64,000 nucleotides of DNA from Syncephalis plumigaleata (taxonomy: Eukaryota > Zoopagomycota > Zoopagomycetes > Zoopagales > Piptocephalidaceae), in assembly GCA_025201365.1 (NCBI GenBank), contig JAIXMF010000023.1, positions 1-64,000 on the forward strand, in the 5' to 3' direction. The notes under the pieces are model-generated. The model searched no databases. It had not been told where the DNA came from and worked only from the letters and a program-made list of their open reading frames with translations. How positions within the stretch are numbered: the first letter of the stretch is position 1; every line of letters starts with the position of its first letter. Made by a program: the position numbers and the translations under genes. Shown here piece by piece: positions 32,627-44,619 of this stretch.

Positions 32627-35600
32627 ATGACAATACGCGACAAATTCAAAGGTGTCGCCCGTCGACTACGACAGACCGTACGACCCGGTCGATCTAGAAG
32701 ACGGGCGCGGGCACCAAGGAGAACACCCATCGATGCAACACTCGCGACACTTGAAGGATCGGGCGACCAGTCGTCGTCGTCGCCGCCATCCGCCTCGCCC
32801 TATCGACGGATGCCGTATCGTGTCGATAGTCGTTACTCGGCAATGAGTGCCGATGTCCATTCGATTCTTCGTTCACGTCCTGTAGGCCGACCTGGTGCAC
32901 GTAGCGCCAATACACGGCGCGTCTACGTCAATTTACCGGCACCTCGAGGAGCGGCGGCACAACACGGCGTAGTCACCAATCGAATCAAAACTACAAAATA
33001 TACCGTTTGGAATTTCTTGCCTAAAAATCTATTCGAGCAATTTCGTCGTGCGGCCAATGTCTACTTTTTGTTTATGGCAGCATTGCAAATTGTTCCCTAT
33101 TTTAATGTCAGTAGCGTTCCTCTAGTTCTATTCCCTATTTGCTTCGTGTTGGCAGTTACAGCGTTAAAAGATGGATTCGAGGATTGGAAACGATATCAGC
33201 AGGATCATTCGCTTAATAGGGCACCCACATCAACCCTACAACGATGGCGTAATGTTAACTTTGAACGCGATGAAGATGAAGAGCCCGTTGGATGGCGTGC
33301 TTATCCACAACGATTTCTACGATTCATACGATGGCCGTGGTTCAAACGTGGTGTACAAGGCACGGCAGCGCCATCGCGATCTCATTCCCTTGCGCCGTCT
33401 GTTGATACGAATATTAGAACGGCACCTCATGAGCGTCATACGTTGTCATTGGACGATCAACCCACGGTCGGCTTATTGCGACGTACTTCCACCTATGATC
33501 CGTCGTTGGCAGCATTCCAACCGGCCATATGGCAAGATATACGAGTGGGAGATGTCGTGTTTCTACGTGATAATGACTCCATTCCTGCCGATTTGGTCGT
33601 ATTGGCCACAAGTGAACCGGACGGTGAATGTTACATCGAAACAAAGAATCTGGATGGTGAGACCAACTTGAAAACTCGACGTTGTACACCGGAGACTGCC
33701 CATTTGACCGATGCACTCGCATGTGCGTATGCTCGTTTCTACGTGGAGAACGAGGCACCGTCCTCTAATCTCTACGTGTATCGCGGCACACTACGAATGG
33801 CTCGTTCTGATGCGGCAATCACACGTGAAATAATGACAGATATCGCTAATAATACACCCGATGAAGAAGATGAAGACGAGAACGATGATTATGATACACC
33901 CGAAACGGATGATGACAGTACCGATACGGAAACACAAGTCAAGCAACGAGCACGTCAATTCTTAGCGGAAAACTTTAAGTCAACGCAACTCGACATTAAT
34001 AACACATTATTACGTGGATCTGTTCTAAGAAATACCGGTTGGGTTATTGCAGTGGCGGTATTTACCGGTGCTGAAACTAAAATTATGCTTAACGCGGGTG
34101 CTACACCATCTAAGCGTAGTCGTATTGAGAAATTGATGAATCGACAGGTAAATAATCATGCACATTCACAAATGTATATATATATATATTCTAATTCTGT
34201 TATATTACTATTAGGTTATTATTAATTTTATACTTTTATTACTACTATGCAGTGGTTGTGCTATTGGTTATGCCATCTATTATCGTGACTGGACCGAGGA
34301 TGGTACGATTGGTGTATTTGGCGTGGATGAAGGCAGTAATGGACGTGCAGCCATTCTTAATTTCTTGTAAGTATTGATGAATAATAGTGACTTGATGAAT
34401 ATAATGATTAATCATCTATATATATGTAAAATAGATCAGCACTTATTGTATTCCAGAACATTATTCCTATTTCACTTTATATCAGTGTCGAGGTAGTCAA
34501 GACATTTCATGCCTTTTGGATTTTTAGCGATATTCGTATGTATGATTCCGAGCAAGATCAGCCATGTGTACCGAAAACCTGGAATATCTCCGATGATCTA
34601 GGTCAAGTGGAGTATGTGTTCTCGGATAAAACTGGCACGTTAACACGAAATGTGATGGAGTTTCGTAAATGTTCCATTCGCGGTCGACCTTATGGTGAAC
34701 GAACGGTAAATCGAGAAACCGATGCTGCTCGTGGTGCTCGTCTGCGCGAACACTCGAAGGAAACTAGCGATGACGAGCCTAATGACGAGCCTAGTAATGA
34801 AACTGAGGATGCCGTCAAGGAGAAGATCAAACTACAATTTCTTAATGAAATGCGTAGTGTATTCCAACCTCGCTATGCCACAGTGGATCCCGATAAGCTG
34901 ACCTTTGCAGATCCACGACTATTTGTTGATTTACGCGGTAATGATCTCGATGAATATGCGAATAATCGTACAGCATCCGTTTATACACGTCGACTTAGCG
35001 AAGGTTCTGAGACATTATTACGCCCGCCAGCAATGCAAAGCCACATGTCGTTAACTATGGCACTGGATGATGGCGAGATATCACCGCCAGAGGGAGGCGA
35101 TAGCGACATTGAGTCATTGGCCGATGGAGCGATTTCCGTTAAAAGTTCTATGCTACGTCAACGACCACGATTCATGGGACATGGTGGCATGTCGGGTAGT
35201 CCACAGGGCAGTTTTGATCGTAGTGCCATGGATTCGCAGCCATCATTGCTTATATCGGGTATACAGCCGACCACTCGATCCGAGGGTATTCGCGAGTTTT
35301 ACATGCTACTCGGGCTATGTCATACGGTTATTGTTGAACGACCTGATGAGGAGAAACACGAGGATGAAGATGTCGATGAAGACGGTGGTAGTATGGCACC
35401 CACCTCTAATGGATTGTCATCACGTCCATTGGCACCACAACCCACGGAGCGAATCCTTTATCGTGCAGAGTCACCCGATGAAGATGCCCTAGTGTCTGCT
35501 GCGCGTGATGTAGGATTCACCTTTCTTGGGCGACGACGTAACGAGCTATTCATTGATGTGCTAGGACGCATGTTTACCTTTGAGCTGTTGAACGTGCTTC

Positions 35601-37735
35601 CATTCGATAGTACACGAAAGCGTATGTCAGTAATTGTACGTCGACCGGCACCCTGGAATGATATTGTACTCTACTGTAAAGGTGCTGATAATGTTATTCT
35701 TGAACGATTAGCGTCTAATCAGGATGATATCATTAATCAGACATCCGATCATTTGGACAGCTATTCACGTGATGGTAAGTAACTATTACATGATGATGAT
35801 GATTACTACTCTAGCTAACAATATAATGAATCTAGGATTACGTGTTCTCTTACTCGCTTACAAAGAGATATCCGAGGAGGAGTATGCGGATTGGCAAAAA
35901 GGTTATCACGTAGCTAGTACCTCCATCAATAATCGTGATGCCCTACTGAATGCGTGTGCCGAGGAGATTGAAACGAATCTTACATTGATCGGGGCTACAG
36001 CGATTGAAGATCGACTACAAGAGAATGTACCGCAAGTTATTGCATCACTACGACATGCCGGTATGAAGGTATGGGTGTTGACCGGCGATAAACTGGAGAC
36101 AGCCATCAATATCGGTTACTCGTGTAGTCTACTCACTCAAGAGATGCACCTATGGACGATACGTGGCGACAAGAGTGCACGCCAGACTATCGACGAGTTT
36201 ATCCGAGTGGCACGTCAAGTAATTGCCGAGGAGGGCACGGACTTGCTACATCCAACCCGTGAACAAGCCCTGGTCATTGATGGTCAGGCACTCAAGGAGG
36301 TGCTCGATGACACTAGAGCACGTCGCTATCTATTGAGCATGTCAACACGATGCAGATCGGTCATTTGCTGTCGTGTTTCTCCGTTGCAGAAGGCACAAGT
36401 AGTTCACCTGATCCGTAAAGGACGTCATGCCATCACTCTAGCCATTGGTGATGGTGCTAACGATGTCAGTATGATTCAAACCGCCAATATTGGTGTAGCT
36501 ATTGCGGGTAAAGAAGGTCTACAAGCGTCCATGTCATCTGATTATACGATTGCGCAATTCCAATATCTCAAGACGCTGCTACTAGTTCATGGTCAATGGT
36601 CTTACCTACGAGTGGCCGAGATGATTCTAAACTTCTTCTACAAGAACGTCCTCTACGCACTAACTGTATTCTTTTATCAAATCTACTGCGCGTAAGTGTT
36701 GTTATTCAACTAGCTGCTGATATTTATTATACTAATGTGCTTGTATTTCACTATAGATTCTCGGCCAATATCTTTGTTGATTACACATATGTACAACTTT
36801 ATAATCTAGTATTTACCGTGGCTCCCGTAGTCGTATTGGGTTGTTGCGATCAAGCGGTGAATGCACCACGCGCCCTCGCTTATCCTGGACTGTATCGTTT
36901 GGGTATCAATCAGAAACGATATAGTACCGCGAGATTCTGGGTTTACATACTTGAAGCGATGGCTCATGCAGCTATCATCTACTTTATCTTTTACGCCATT
37001 TACTCGAATGATCCTCCGATGGAGCGTGGTTTCAGCGGTGGCCAATACGACTTTTCCTCGTCTGTTATTACGACAGTGGTTATTATGGCTGCACTGTTTG
37101 TTGGATTCAACACTTATGCATGGAACTGGATCATGTGCGCGGCTATAGGCATAAGCATTATCATTCCCATCGTGTACCTACCTGTACTGTCTAGTATTTC
37201 TTCATCACCACTCTACGGCGCGGCCAATGCAGTCTATGGTCAGGCTAATTTCTGGTTTGCATTGCCATTGGCCATATTGCTAGCTATACTGCCTCGATAT
37301 CTCATTACCTTTGTTAAACAATACCTATTCCCCGAAGATGTTGATATTGTACGTGAGATGCAGAAATATCATCTTGATGGTATTAAACCTCAGAAACACT
37401 TTGGTGCTGATAGTGCATTCGAGGAACAACCCGATGAGGCAGTGTCAACGCTACATAATCATAATGTACATCAACAACAAGGAGCAGCGGCAGCAACAGC
37501 ACCACCACCACCACCATTGTATCCTGTACCTATGGTGGAGATTACTCGATATGATTCAAATGACGCTGCCATTACAGCAACCGATCCTGGAACAAGTCAG
37601 CAGCATAAGCGTAATGGTAAACAACCGGAATATGATGATAGTCAGCATCTAGGCGATATCACTCTACTAGATGATACCGATGGTCATTCCTTTGATGGGG
37701 CAGTCATATACACGCATCGACATCAACATCAATAA
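32627..37735 (+). CDS. DNF1: P4-type ATPase, phospholipid flippase (Dnf1/2-like)
   Basis: A plasma-membrane or Golgi pump that moves phospholipids to the cytosolic leaflet, usually with a Cdc50/Lem3 partner. Five exons encode about 1615 residues; introns are 34148-34214, 34367-34434, 35775-35835 and 36692-36756. The basic N-terminus precedes the flippase signature VTNRIKTTKYTVWNFLPKNLFEQF and the first two membrane helices. DGETNLKTRR marks the actuator domain. The phosphorylated Asp is about residue 622 in DKTGTLTRN. TGDKLETAINIGYS and GDGANDVSMIQTANIG mark the nucleotide and hinge motifs. Membrane helices fill the last third, followed by a Gln/Pro/His-rich cytosolic tail. Acidic and Ser-rich inserts flank the nucleotide domain. 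The second exon begins at the acceptor ending 34214, which restores a membrane helix. Confidence 0.93.
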
Positions 37736-38050
37736 TAGATTATGAATCCTCCACTCATATACACATATATATGTGTTTTATTTGTATTCATTATTTCGAT
37801 TAAACTGTTTATTATTTAAGCATTAGATTTGTAGTTCTATTGTTGTTGCTAATGCAATCGTATAAATGTTTATTGTCATCAATTCGATTAATTGTTTAGC
37901 ATTGTTACTGGAACTGACTCAAACCAGCCTAGCAATAAACCGTTGGTTTCAGTCATTTTGTAACTATTATGGAAGAATGACGTGTCATTGACTGGTAACT
38001 AACCATCACCATCACATTTCGTTACTCGTTTTTTTATCTACACTTGGTTT
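37736..38050. other. Intergenic between flippase and LITAF-like genes
   Basis: No gene is seen. AT-rich, with an (at)n tract near 37765. Confidence 0.5.
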
Positions 38051-39043
38051 ATGTCGTCTACCATGCCTGAAGCCTCACCTCCTGTACCACCACCACGACA
38101 ATACTTGCAGGATGAGAATCCGCCTTCTAATGCGGTACGTGCCTCGCTACCATCTGAACGATTGAACGCTGGTCCCGAAACATGGCGATTTGCACTGAAT
38201 GACGATGAAATATCTCGGGAGAACGGGCCACCACAACGAGCCCCCATTTTTAACAAACCAAATGATAGACAATTAGTGGGTACAACTAGTAGCGATAGTA
38301 GTAGGAGAGTCAGTCGAGTGGGTCAGGACCCCTCAGGATCATCTAGCGGTGGACGTGCAGGACCCTCGCGCACAAGTGAATGGCGTGGATGGGGAAGATC
38401 GGCCAGTGATTCTGACTCGGACTCGAGCAATTCTTCGAATTCAATCGATCGTGTACCTCGGGCAGTTACCGCGCATCATTCCAATGATGATTCAAGTGTA
38501 TTGCAACAACAACAACAACAACAGCATGGTCCACCACCATCTTATCATGAAAGTCGAGCTGATCCACTATTCTTACGTGGTTCAACGAGTAGTCATCCAG
38601 GTGGAGGTGCACTCACTGCCACTGCCACTCGACCAGGTGATGAAAAGATGGCAAGATTTGTACGATCACATCATGATGATGACAGTGCTGTCGGCGAGGG
38701 ATACGGTCAAGAGGAGCGTGCTATGATCAGTCAACAGTATGATCCAAATGCTTGTTGGTGTCCTCGATGCGAGACATCGGTTATACCGCATGTGACTCGA
38801 TTCCCCGGTAAGTGTTATCATTTGGTACTTGTGCCCCTCATCGATTATTAGAAAGGAAAACGATGCTTAACAATGTCAACTGATATTACAGGTGTCTACG
38901 CGGTTATTTTGGCCATCATCATTTTGGTTATTTTCTGGCCACTATTCTGGATTCCATTCCTGTTTCCAGAGTGTATGGACAAGCGATATCGATGTCCCAA
39001 CTGTGGTACTACGCTTACCCCGCCTCATGACAATATCTACTAG
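38051..39043 (+). CDS. LITAF-domain (SIMPLE-like) membrane protein
   Basis: Two exons, with intron 38808-38891, encode about 302 residues. The first 230 are disordered: Pro- and Ser-rich, with a Gln run near residue 158 and a PPSYHES motif that could recruit WW domains or the ESCRT machinery. The C-terminal LITAF domain has CWCPRCETSV, a 23-residue hydrophobic segment (VYAVILAIIILVIFWPLFWI), then YRCPNCGTTL, ending HDNIY. LITAF domains bind zinc through the two CxxC halves and sit monotopically on late endosomal membranes. The family assignment is firm; the precise role is not known here. Confidence 0.9.
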
Positions 39044-39392
39044 AATGAGCGATAGTGTATATATGTTTTCTTTTTCGTAGTAGGTCAAGTAGAATTTATT
39101 ACAATAAAGTTGATTACAATAACAACAACAACAACAATAGCAACAGCAACAGCAACAAACATTCCCCTCACATGCATATCCAATCAATCGATAGAGTGCC
39201 ATGATAACGAATTACCCCTGATTAGATGATATTTCCTTTGTTTACCCTATTCTTATTTTATCCTGCCAACGAGGAACTCCTAGCCTCTCTAGCTATAGAA
39301 TAAAGTCATGGATTGCATGAGGAGGGTGTGGGTTATTTAGATTGTTATTTTTTTGGTATTTTATTCACCGCTGTTGCTTACCGGCTATAAGC
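39044..39392. other. Intergenic between LITAF-like and kinase-like genes
   Basis: Contains (caa)n and (cag)n-like runs at about 39118-39160 and an aataaag signal near 39102. No gene is seen. Confidence 0.5.
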
Positions 39393-40929
39393 ATGGATGT
39401 GCAAATCGAACCGATTACTAATGGATGTGGACAGTTTATCCTGACAAGGGCACACTCTGCTCAAATGCACGTACTCAAGCGTGAAAGAGAACTGGAGGAG
39501 ATAAAGAAGGAGATGTGGGAGCCATCTTCGCTTAAACAATGCCTGCAACAATGCTTAAAAGCAAAGCTAAGACTGGCCATGAGTCAGCATCAATTGCAAC
39601 TGGCCTTCGAACAAGCGGTAGATATCATCTTTAAAGGTCCATATATTAGCGAGGATGAACGGGAGATTGTGTATGCTCATAGGGACTACTGGTCCGCTAC
39701 ATGGATACGCTTGGTGTTGTATTTCTCCTATGAAGGACGATGGGACATGCTTAGTCTGATGATCAATTGTCTGGACACATCAGTTTGTGAGTAGATGAGT
39801 CGAATATCATTGCAGTTGATTAACTAAATCATGTTGAAGCACGAACTACGAGTGGTATTCTAGCGTTGCCCACCTGTTTCAAAAGACTATTTGATGACTA
39901 CAACGTCTTTCCTTCTAATACATCGTTCGCCGTGCTTCGTAGGCCAATTATAGAACTGAATCCTGTAATTATAGATATATAGATATAGCTGTATGGGATG
40001 ATAACATTATAACAATTAGGATATGGTTATTGGAGATTGGGTCATTGAAGCTAAGCTTGCAGAGACGAATGAAGAACAAATACTAAGGGTGTATTCCTGT
40101 TCGGTAGCGGGACGACGAGAAATCGCCTTGCACAAGTATATTCGTAGCTTGCCTGAAATATCCGATTACGTTCCACCAATCGTTACTACGGGCGAGACAC
40201 TGCAAATGCCTGCCATTATTACGCAGTTTGTGGAGAAACAAGAGCCTACGCTGTATAGTAATAGGGAACAAATACAACTGGCGCTCAATCTATTCAAGGT
40301 AATGGACGTGTAGTATGTGACATTCATTCATTTACTGATACTAAATGATCTATATGTTTATTTATTTATGTGCATTTGCAGATGCTTACTTTACTGCACG
40401 AAAACAACATAAGAATAGATAGTCTTCGACCGAGTAATGTAGTGGTAAAGAGAGCTACGCTAGACTTTATCATATTGAATCTGGAGTCTGTTCATTTAGT
40501 CGAAGGTGCCATGCCGATTTCTAACGAGTTTGGCGATGCTATAGAGGAGCAATGGACGTATCGATCCTTCAACAACAACAGCAACAACAACAAGGAGTTC
40601 GGATGTCCGATCTATGCCAAATTGGCCGGTCAATTATTGACGCATTTTCTTGGAGTAAGCAATGCTTGTAACCCTACTCGTACTTTTCCTCCACATCTCC
40701 ATGACTAATGAATTAGTAAATATGTCAGAATAATATATGTCCATCCGTACGTCGTCTAGTAAATCTACTGGGCTATTGCGGCTCATTTAAACAATTCACC
40801 AATCACAACTATATCGAACTTTTTAGCTTTTTCAACGAAGTCAGTCGGATGGATGATACGCTACCGTTTAACCTATTGCACGCGGGATGGATGGAGAATG
40901 AAGCGATACCAAGAATGGGATTTCCATAA
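39393..40929 (+). CDS. Kinase-like protein lacking catalytic residues
   Basis: Five exons encode about 423 residues; introns are 39787-39839, 39965-40019, 40299-40381 and 40655-40728. No signal peptide is seen. The N-terminal third is helical and charged (LKRERELEEIKKEMWE). From residue ~175 the chain resembles a protein kinase: VIGDWVIEAKLAETNEEQILRVY as an N-lobe sheet, then LTLLHENNIRIDSLRPSNVVV. The latter aligns with the catalytic loop LH..NI.HRDLKPSN.. but lacks the HRD. The DFG position reads DFIIL. It ends GWMENEAIPRMGFP. The best reading is a pseudokinase, or a diverged kinase related to the secreted family at 48-51 kb. The fold is inferred from this loop only, so confidence in function is low. 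Confidence 0.65.
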
Positions 40930-41145
40930 TATTATCATCATTAGTTAGCCAATAGAACGAGCAAGTCAATGTACAACTGAATGCATGATAGAAAAAGTTC
41001 AGTCAAGTATCGACGAATTATACGGCAAATATGGTTGCTTTTTTAGACTACAATGTAATAAATATGTATACTATTCCTTGCTTATAGTGGTTGCTTAGTT
41101 AATGGTAGCAATAACAAACACGTAGTTTAATGATATCTTTATTAG

Positions 41146-42120
41146 TTAAAAGTATTCCGGCAGAATGTAGCGTAATGCCGTTCGTATTTCCGTTGGCATG
41201 GACTCTGGCCGTGTCATACACGCGTACTTCATGCAGCCCTTTATCTCTCCGAGTAAGTGATGCTTGGGAAGTGCACCAGTTGCATCTGCTGCAATCACTG
41301 TAGCATCTGCGTCTAAGGCAGCGTTCACGCTGGGCAGCAACGCGTGAAGTAATAGTCGAGCATTCTGGGAATTTCCTGCCATTGTCTCCATCACGCTTTG
41401 CACGGTGACATCCTCGCCGCCAACACGCCAGCAGTCGTAGTCAGTCGACATGCATACCATTTGGTAGGCGATTTCTGCTTCACGCGCTAATTTGGCTTCT
41501 GGTACGGCAGACATGTTGATAATATCACCGCCCCAGCTGCGATACAAGCGTGATTCGGCTCGCGTCGAGAAGGCAGGTCCCTCCATGCAGATTAGCGTCT
41601 TGTCCTGATGAATCCGTAGATTGGGCAGTGTCTGGGCGGCCTGGCGTGCCACTAATCCGGTTAGACCAGCGTGGAATGGGTCGGCAAACGGTGCGTGAGC
41701 CGGTGCTCCCTTCTCGAAGAAGGTCGACGCTCGGATGCCCTTCGTACGATCGATAAGCTGATCCGGCAAGACGAAATCACCAGGACGGATTTCCTCTTGA
41801 AGTGAACCCACCGCCGAGAAGGCCAGAATAACCTCAACGCCAATTCCCTTTAACGCGGCGATATTAGCACGAAACGGTACCTCGGACGGATTGAACGCAT
41901 GACCGTTGCCATGCCGCGCGAGGAATGCCACACGATGACCATCTTGCGTTTGCGCAATAGTAATTGGACTGGAAGGTTGCCCCCAGGGCGTGGTAGGGTT
42001 AATCTCCTCCAATACTTCCAGTCCCTCAAGTTTATACAGACCAGAGCCACCGATAACCGCGAGTTTCACAGGGCCGGTAGCGGGTAGAACGGCCGCCATT
42101 TCTGCTGGTACAGATCCCAT
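41146..42120 (-). CDS. MEU1: S-methyl-5'-thioadenosine phosphorylase
   Basis: A cytosolic enzyme of methionine salvage that splits methylthioadenosine with phosphate into adenine and methylthioribose-1-phosphate. It is a single uninterrupted exon of 324 residues, unusual for this intron-rich window. Motifs include AVIGGSGLYKLEGL, FLARHGNGHAFNPSEVPFRAN, FSAVGSLQEEIRPGDFVLPDQLIDRT, ICMEGPAFSTRAES, NMSAVPEAKLAREAEIAYQ and STDYDCW. All match the eukaryotic MTAP type. Length and start (MGSVPAEMAAVLP) fit, with ~15 extra residues before the first strand. Confidence 0.96.
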   Translation of the reverse strand: MGSVPAEMAAVLPATGPVKLAVIGGSGLYKLEGLEVLEEINPTTPWGQPSSPITIAQTQDGHRVAFLARHGNGHAFNPSEVPFRANIAALKGIGVEVILAFSAVGSLQEEIRPGDFVLPDQLIDRTKGIRASTFFEKGAPAHAPFADPFHAGLTGLVARQAAQTLPNLRIHQDKTLICMEGPAFSTRAESRLYRSWGGDIINMSAVPEAKLAREAEIAYQMVCMSTDYDCWRVGGEDVTVQSVMETMAGNSQNARLLLHALLPSVNAALDADATVIAADATGALPKHHLLGEIKGCMKYACMTRPESMPTEIRTALRYILPEYF

Positions 42121-43214
42121 ATTACAACAACAAGTAATGACGTACTAGACGAAGGGAGAAAGGGACAAGTAAGGTAAGGAAAAGAAATATCGTTAGGCAG
42201 GGTGTATTCCTATTTTTCTTCTTATTTGGTTTCTACCCTTTTATCTGGAAGTATCGTTATCGGAATTGTTCGGATGTTTCGTTATCGGTGTTGGTAAACA
42301 AATGACATGTGAACACAGCAATTGTGACCATGTAGAGATGACCGTAATCCAGCGAGTATTGCTGCTAGTAATAAGTGCACTTGGTGATGTCCTCTCCTTG
42401 TGTGTACCGTGGTACAATTATTAAATTAGGAGAATAGGAAAGAGAGAACATTAACAGGAAACTATGCTACAGCTATATTCTAGTATTCTTGCTTTGTTCA
42501 TTCATTGTTATTATTATAATCAAGGCAGACTATTAATCATGTTTGACTTGTATTGCATAAATCATTATTAATCCTATCTCTCTTTATAAATCCTGAATTG
42601 TAATATTTAATAAATAAACAATGTCCCAATTAATTTGGACTAGACAAATTAGGCAAGTCATCAGTGAACCATGTCTCTATGAATGATGCTATCCTATGAG
42701 ATTCTCTATTTTGTCAGGTATAAAAGAGAGGAGAGAAAATAAGAGGGTCCATATGTCGACATACATGTGCTCGCTAGCTAGTTAGAGATACGTGGCAGTA
42801 GCAACGACATACTGCAATGAAACCGGCTATTGGTTCACACGCAGCGCGCGTGCTTGCTTAATGACGCATGCCGACTCTGTCGTGACCAAACGGAAAAATA
42901 ACATGCTCCCTACGAGGCATTGTAATGGCGAACGAGCAAAGCTGGCTTGTGCAGAAATTCATTGGTTCAGCGTGCATTCACGAACCTGGGCTGGACTAAC
43001 ACAAAGAAGGCTTTAGAATGGCATCACACGTTGATGAGCATTTTAACGGTCTACAGCACTGTAACTTTTTCTTTTTCTCTTTCTCGCGCCTTCTCTCTTT
43101 TCCTCGTTAATATCTCTCCCTCCTCCCTCTCTTTCCTTCTATTATATTCATCCTAATTGTATACATTAATTATAAACTACGTACATACACATCTATATAC
43201 ATCTATTGTAAAGC
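42121..43214. other. 1.1-kb divergent promoter region
   Basis: Separates MTA phosphorylase (minus) from the seven-helix protein (plus). No coding exon is recognised. A pyrimidine-rich stretch (about 43065-43150) precedes the plus-strand gene and probably belongs to its promoter or 5' UTR. Confidence 0.5.
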
Positions 43215-44222
43215 ATGGCTACCACTATGCTTACCGAGGCACGGGAGCTAGAATGGACGGATAAGGCCGAACAGCTTTGGGGTGTTCCATTGCATCCAAG
43301 CGGTGAATTGTACATTTACGAATATGTCATTGAGGAATCTGCCGACATCCCCACCGCTCATGCTAAACTGGCGAGTCTCTACGTGCAAACCGTGCTTAAT
43401 GTCCTGATTTCGGCTATATTCGCCAACAACTTGTTAATCTCCATCCGTATGGTGATCAGTCGACCCTCGCTACTCTCCGGATGGTGTTGCTTCATTCCAG
43501 CACTATTCGGTGTTGGTTGGACGACTGTCGTCATGCTGTACATGTTTGACGAGTTGAATTGTCGCCGAGCCATTTGGTATTTCATCATTGCGGTAGCATT
43601 GTCAAGTATCAGTAATAGTACCATTATACTACAGAAAGCCTACCTTGTCCTATTGAAGCAAACGTGGGTGCTGACACTTGGTTTCCTGCTGATGATACCA
43701 CAAGTGGCGTTCATGCCATTCTTCCTTGCCATGTCGTGGGCCACTACCGAATTGGACGGTGGCTGTGCTGTTCACTATTCTAAACTGGTACCACTCTACT
43801 GGTTTGGCGTTACCATCCCGATTAATATCTTGTTCTCGGCCATTGTCAGTTATATTGCCTATAAACAGTATAAGAAATACGGATCGGATGCGTGGAAACG
43901 TTTAACGCGTGATGGTATACAGACAATGTGCCTGGTAGTGTTGTTCAACATTATCTGTGCAGCGTGTATACTATTCAAGGTGGGCAATAATTATTCGGAT
44001 ATGTTTTTCGTAGCAGACTGGTAAGTGATACACAATATGACGATATAATATATACATATGCCTATTATTAAACATGCTATCATCATAATGATGATAATGA
44101 TAATTAGGTTAACCACTTCTACCATTCTGGTATATCATTGTAATACATCTCGTCAAACTCGCAAGGTATCAAGTCACATAGTGTTGCTCTTAAGAAGTAC
44201 GATCCCTTCAGTGGAAGTCTAG
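43215..44222 (+). CDS. Seven-helix membrane protein, receptor-like
   Basis: The family is not recognised. Two exons, with intron 44021-44107, encode 306 residues. A hydrophilic N-terminus of ~55 residues precedes seven hydrophobic segments. These begin near LYVQTVLNVLISAIFANNLL, WCCFIPALFGVGWTTVVMLY, WYFIIAVALSSISNSTIIL, TWVLTLGFLLMIPQVAFM, LYWFGVTIPINILFSAIVSY, MCLVVLFNIICAACILF and FFVADWLTTSTILVYH. A short basic tail follows. A conserved-looking Tyr/Lys-rich loop after helix 5 would face the cytosol. The layout resembles a G-protein-coupled receptor, but no class signature is visible. The promoter is shared with MTA phosphorylase. Confidence 0.7.
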
Positions 44223-44619
44223 AAAATCAGTCATTCCACACGTATTCCAATGACAAATGGCGACTAATAATATAACACTTTTATTTTCATTTTAACTGTT
44301 TGTTTCTAAACAATTATACATATTTGTAACATGTTATACATCTTTCTGCAAGCAACATTAATGATAATAATAATAAGCGTGTCGTTCATGTTATTGATAA
44401 TAAATGAATGACTTGCTTTTTTGTTGTTGAATGTAAATGTCACGATTTATTGATTATGCATAATTTGGACATTATTGTAATTGTAACGTAGCTCTTTTCA
44501 CACACGCACAACTTATACAAAAAACGATTCTTCAAGCAGATCATTCACTTTTTTACTATCCACTCTATTTGCTGCTAATATTCACTTGCATTACTTTTCC
44601 TCTTTATTTAATTGCTCTA
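44223..44619. other. Intergenic between seven-helix gene and hydrolase gene
   Basis: AT-rich, with no gene seen. The start of the hydrolase frame could instead be the in-frame Met at 44569. Confidence 0.5.
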
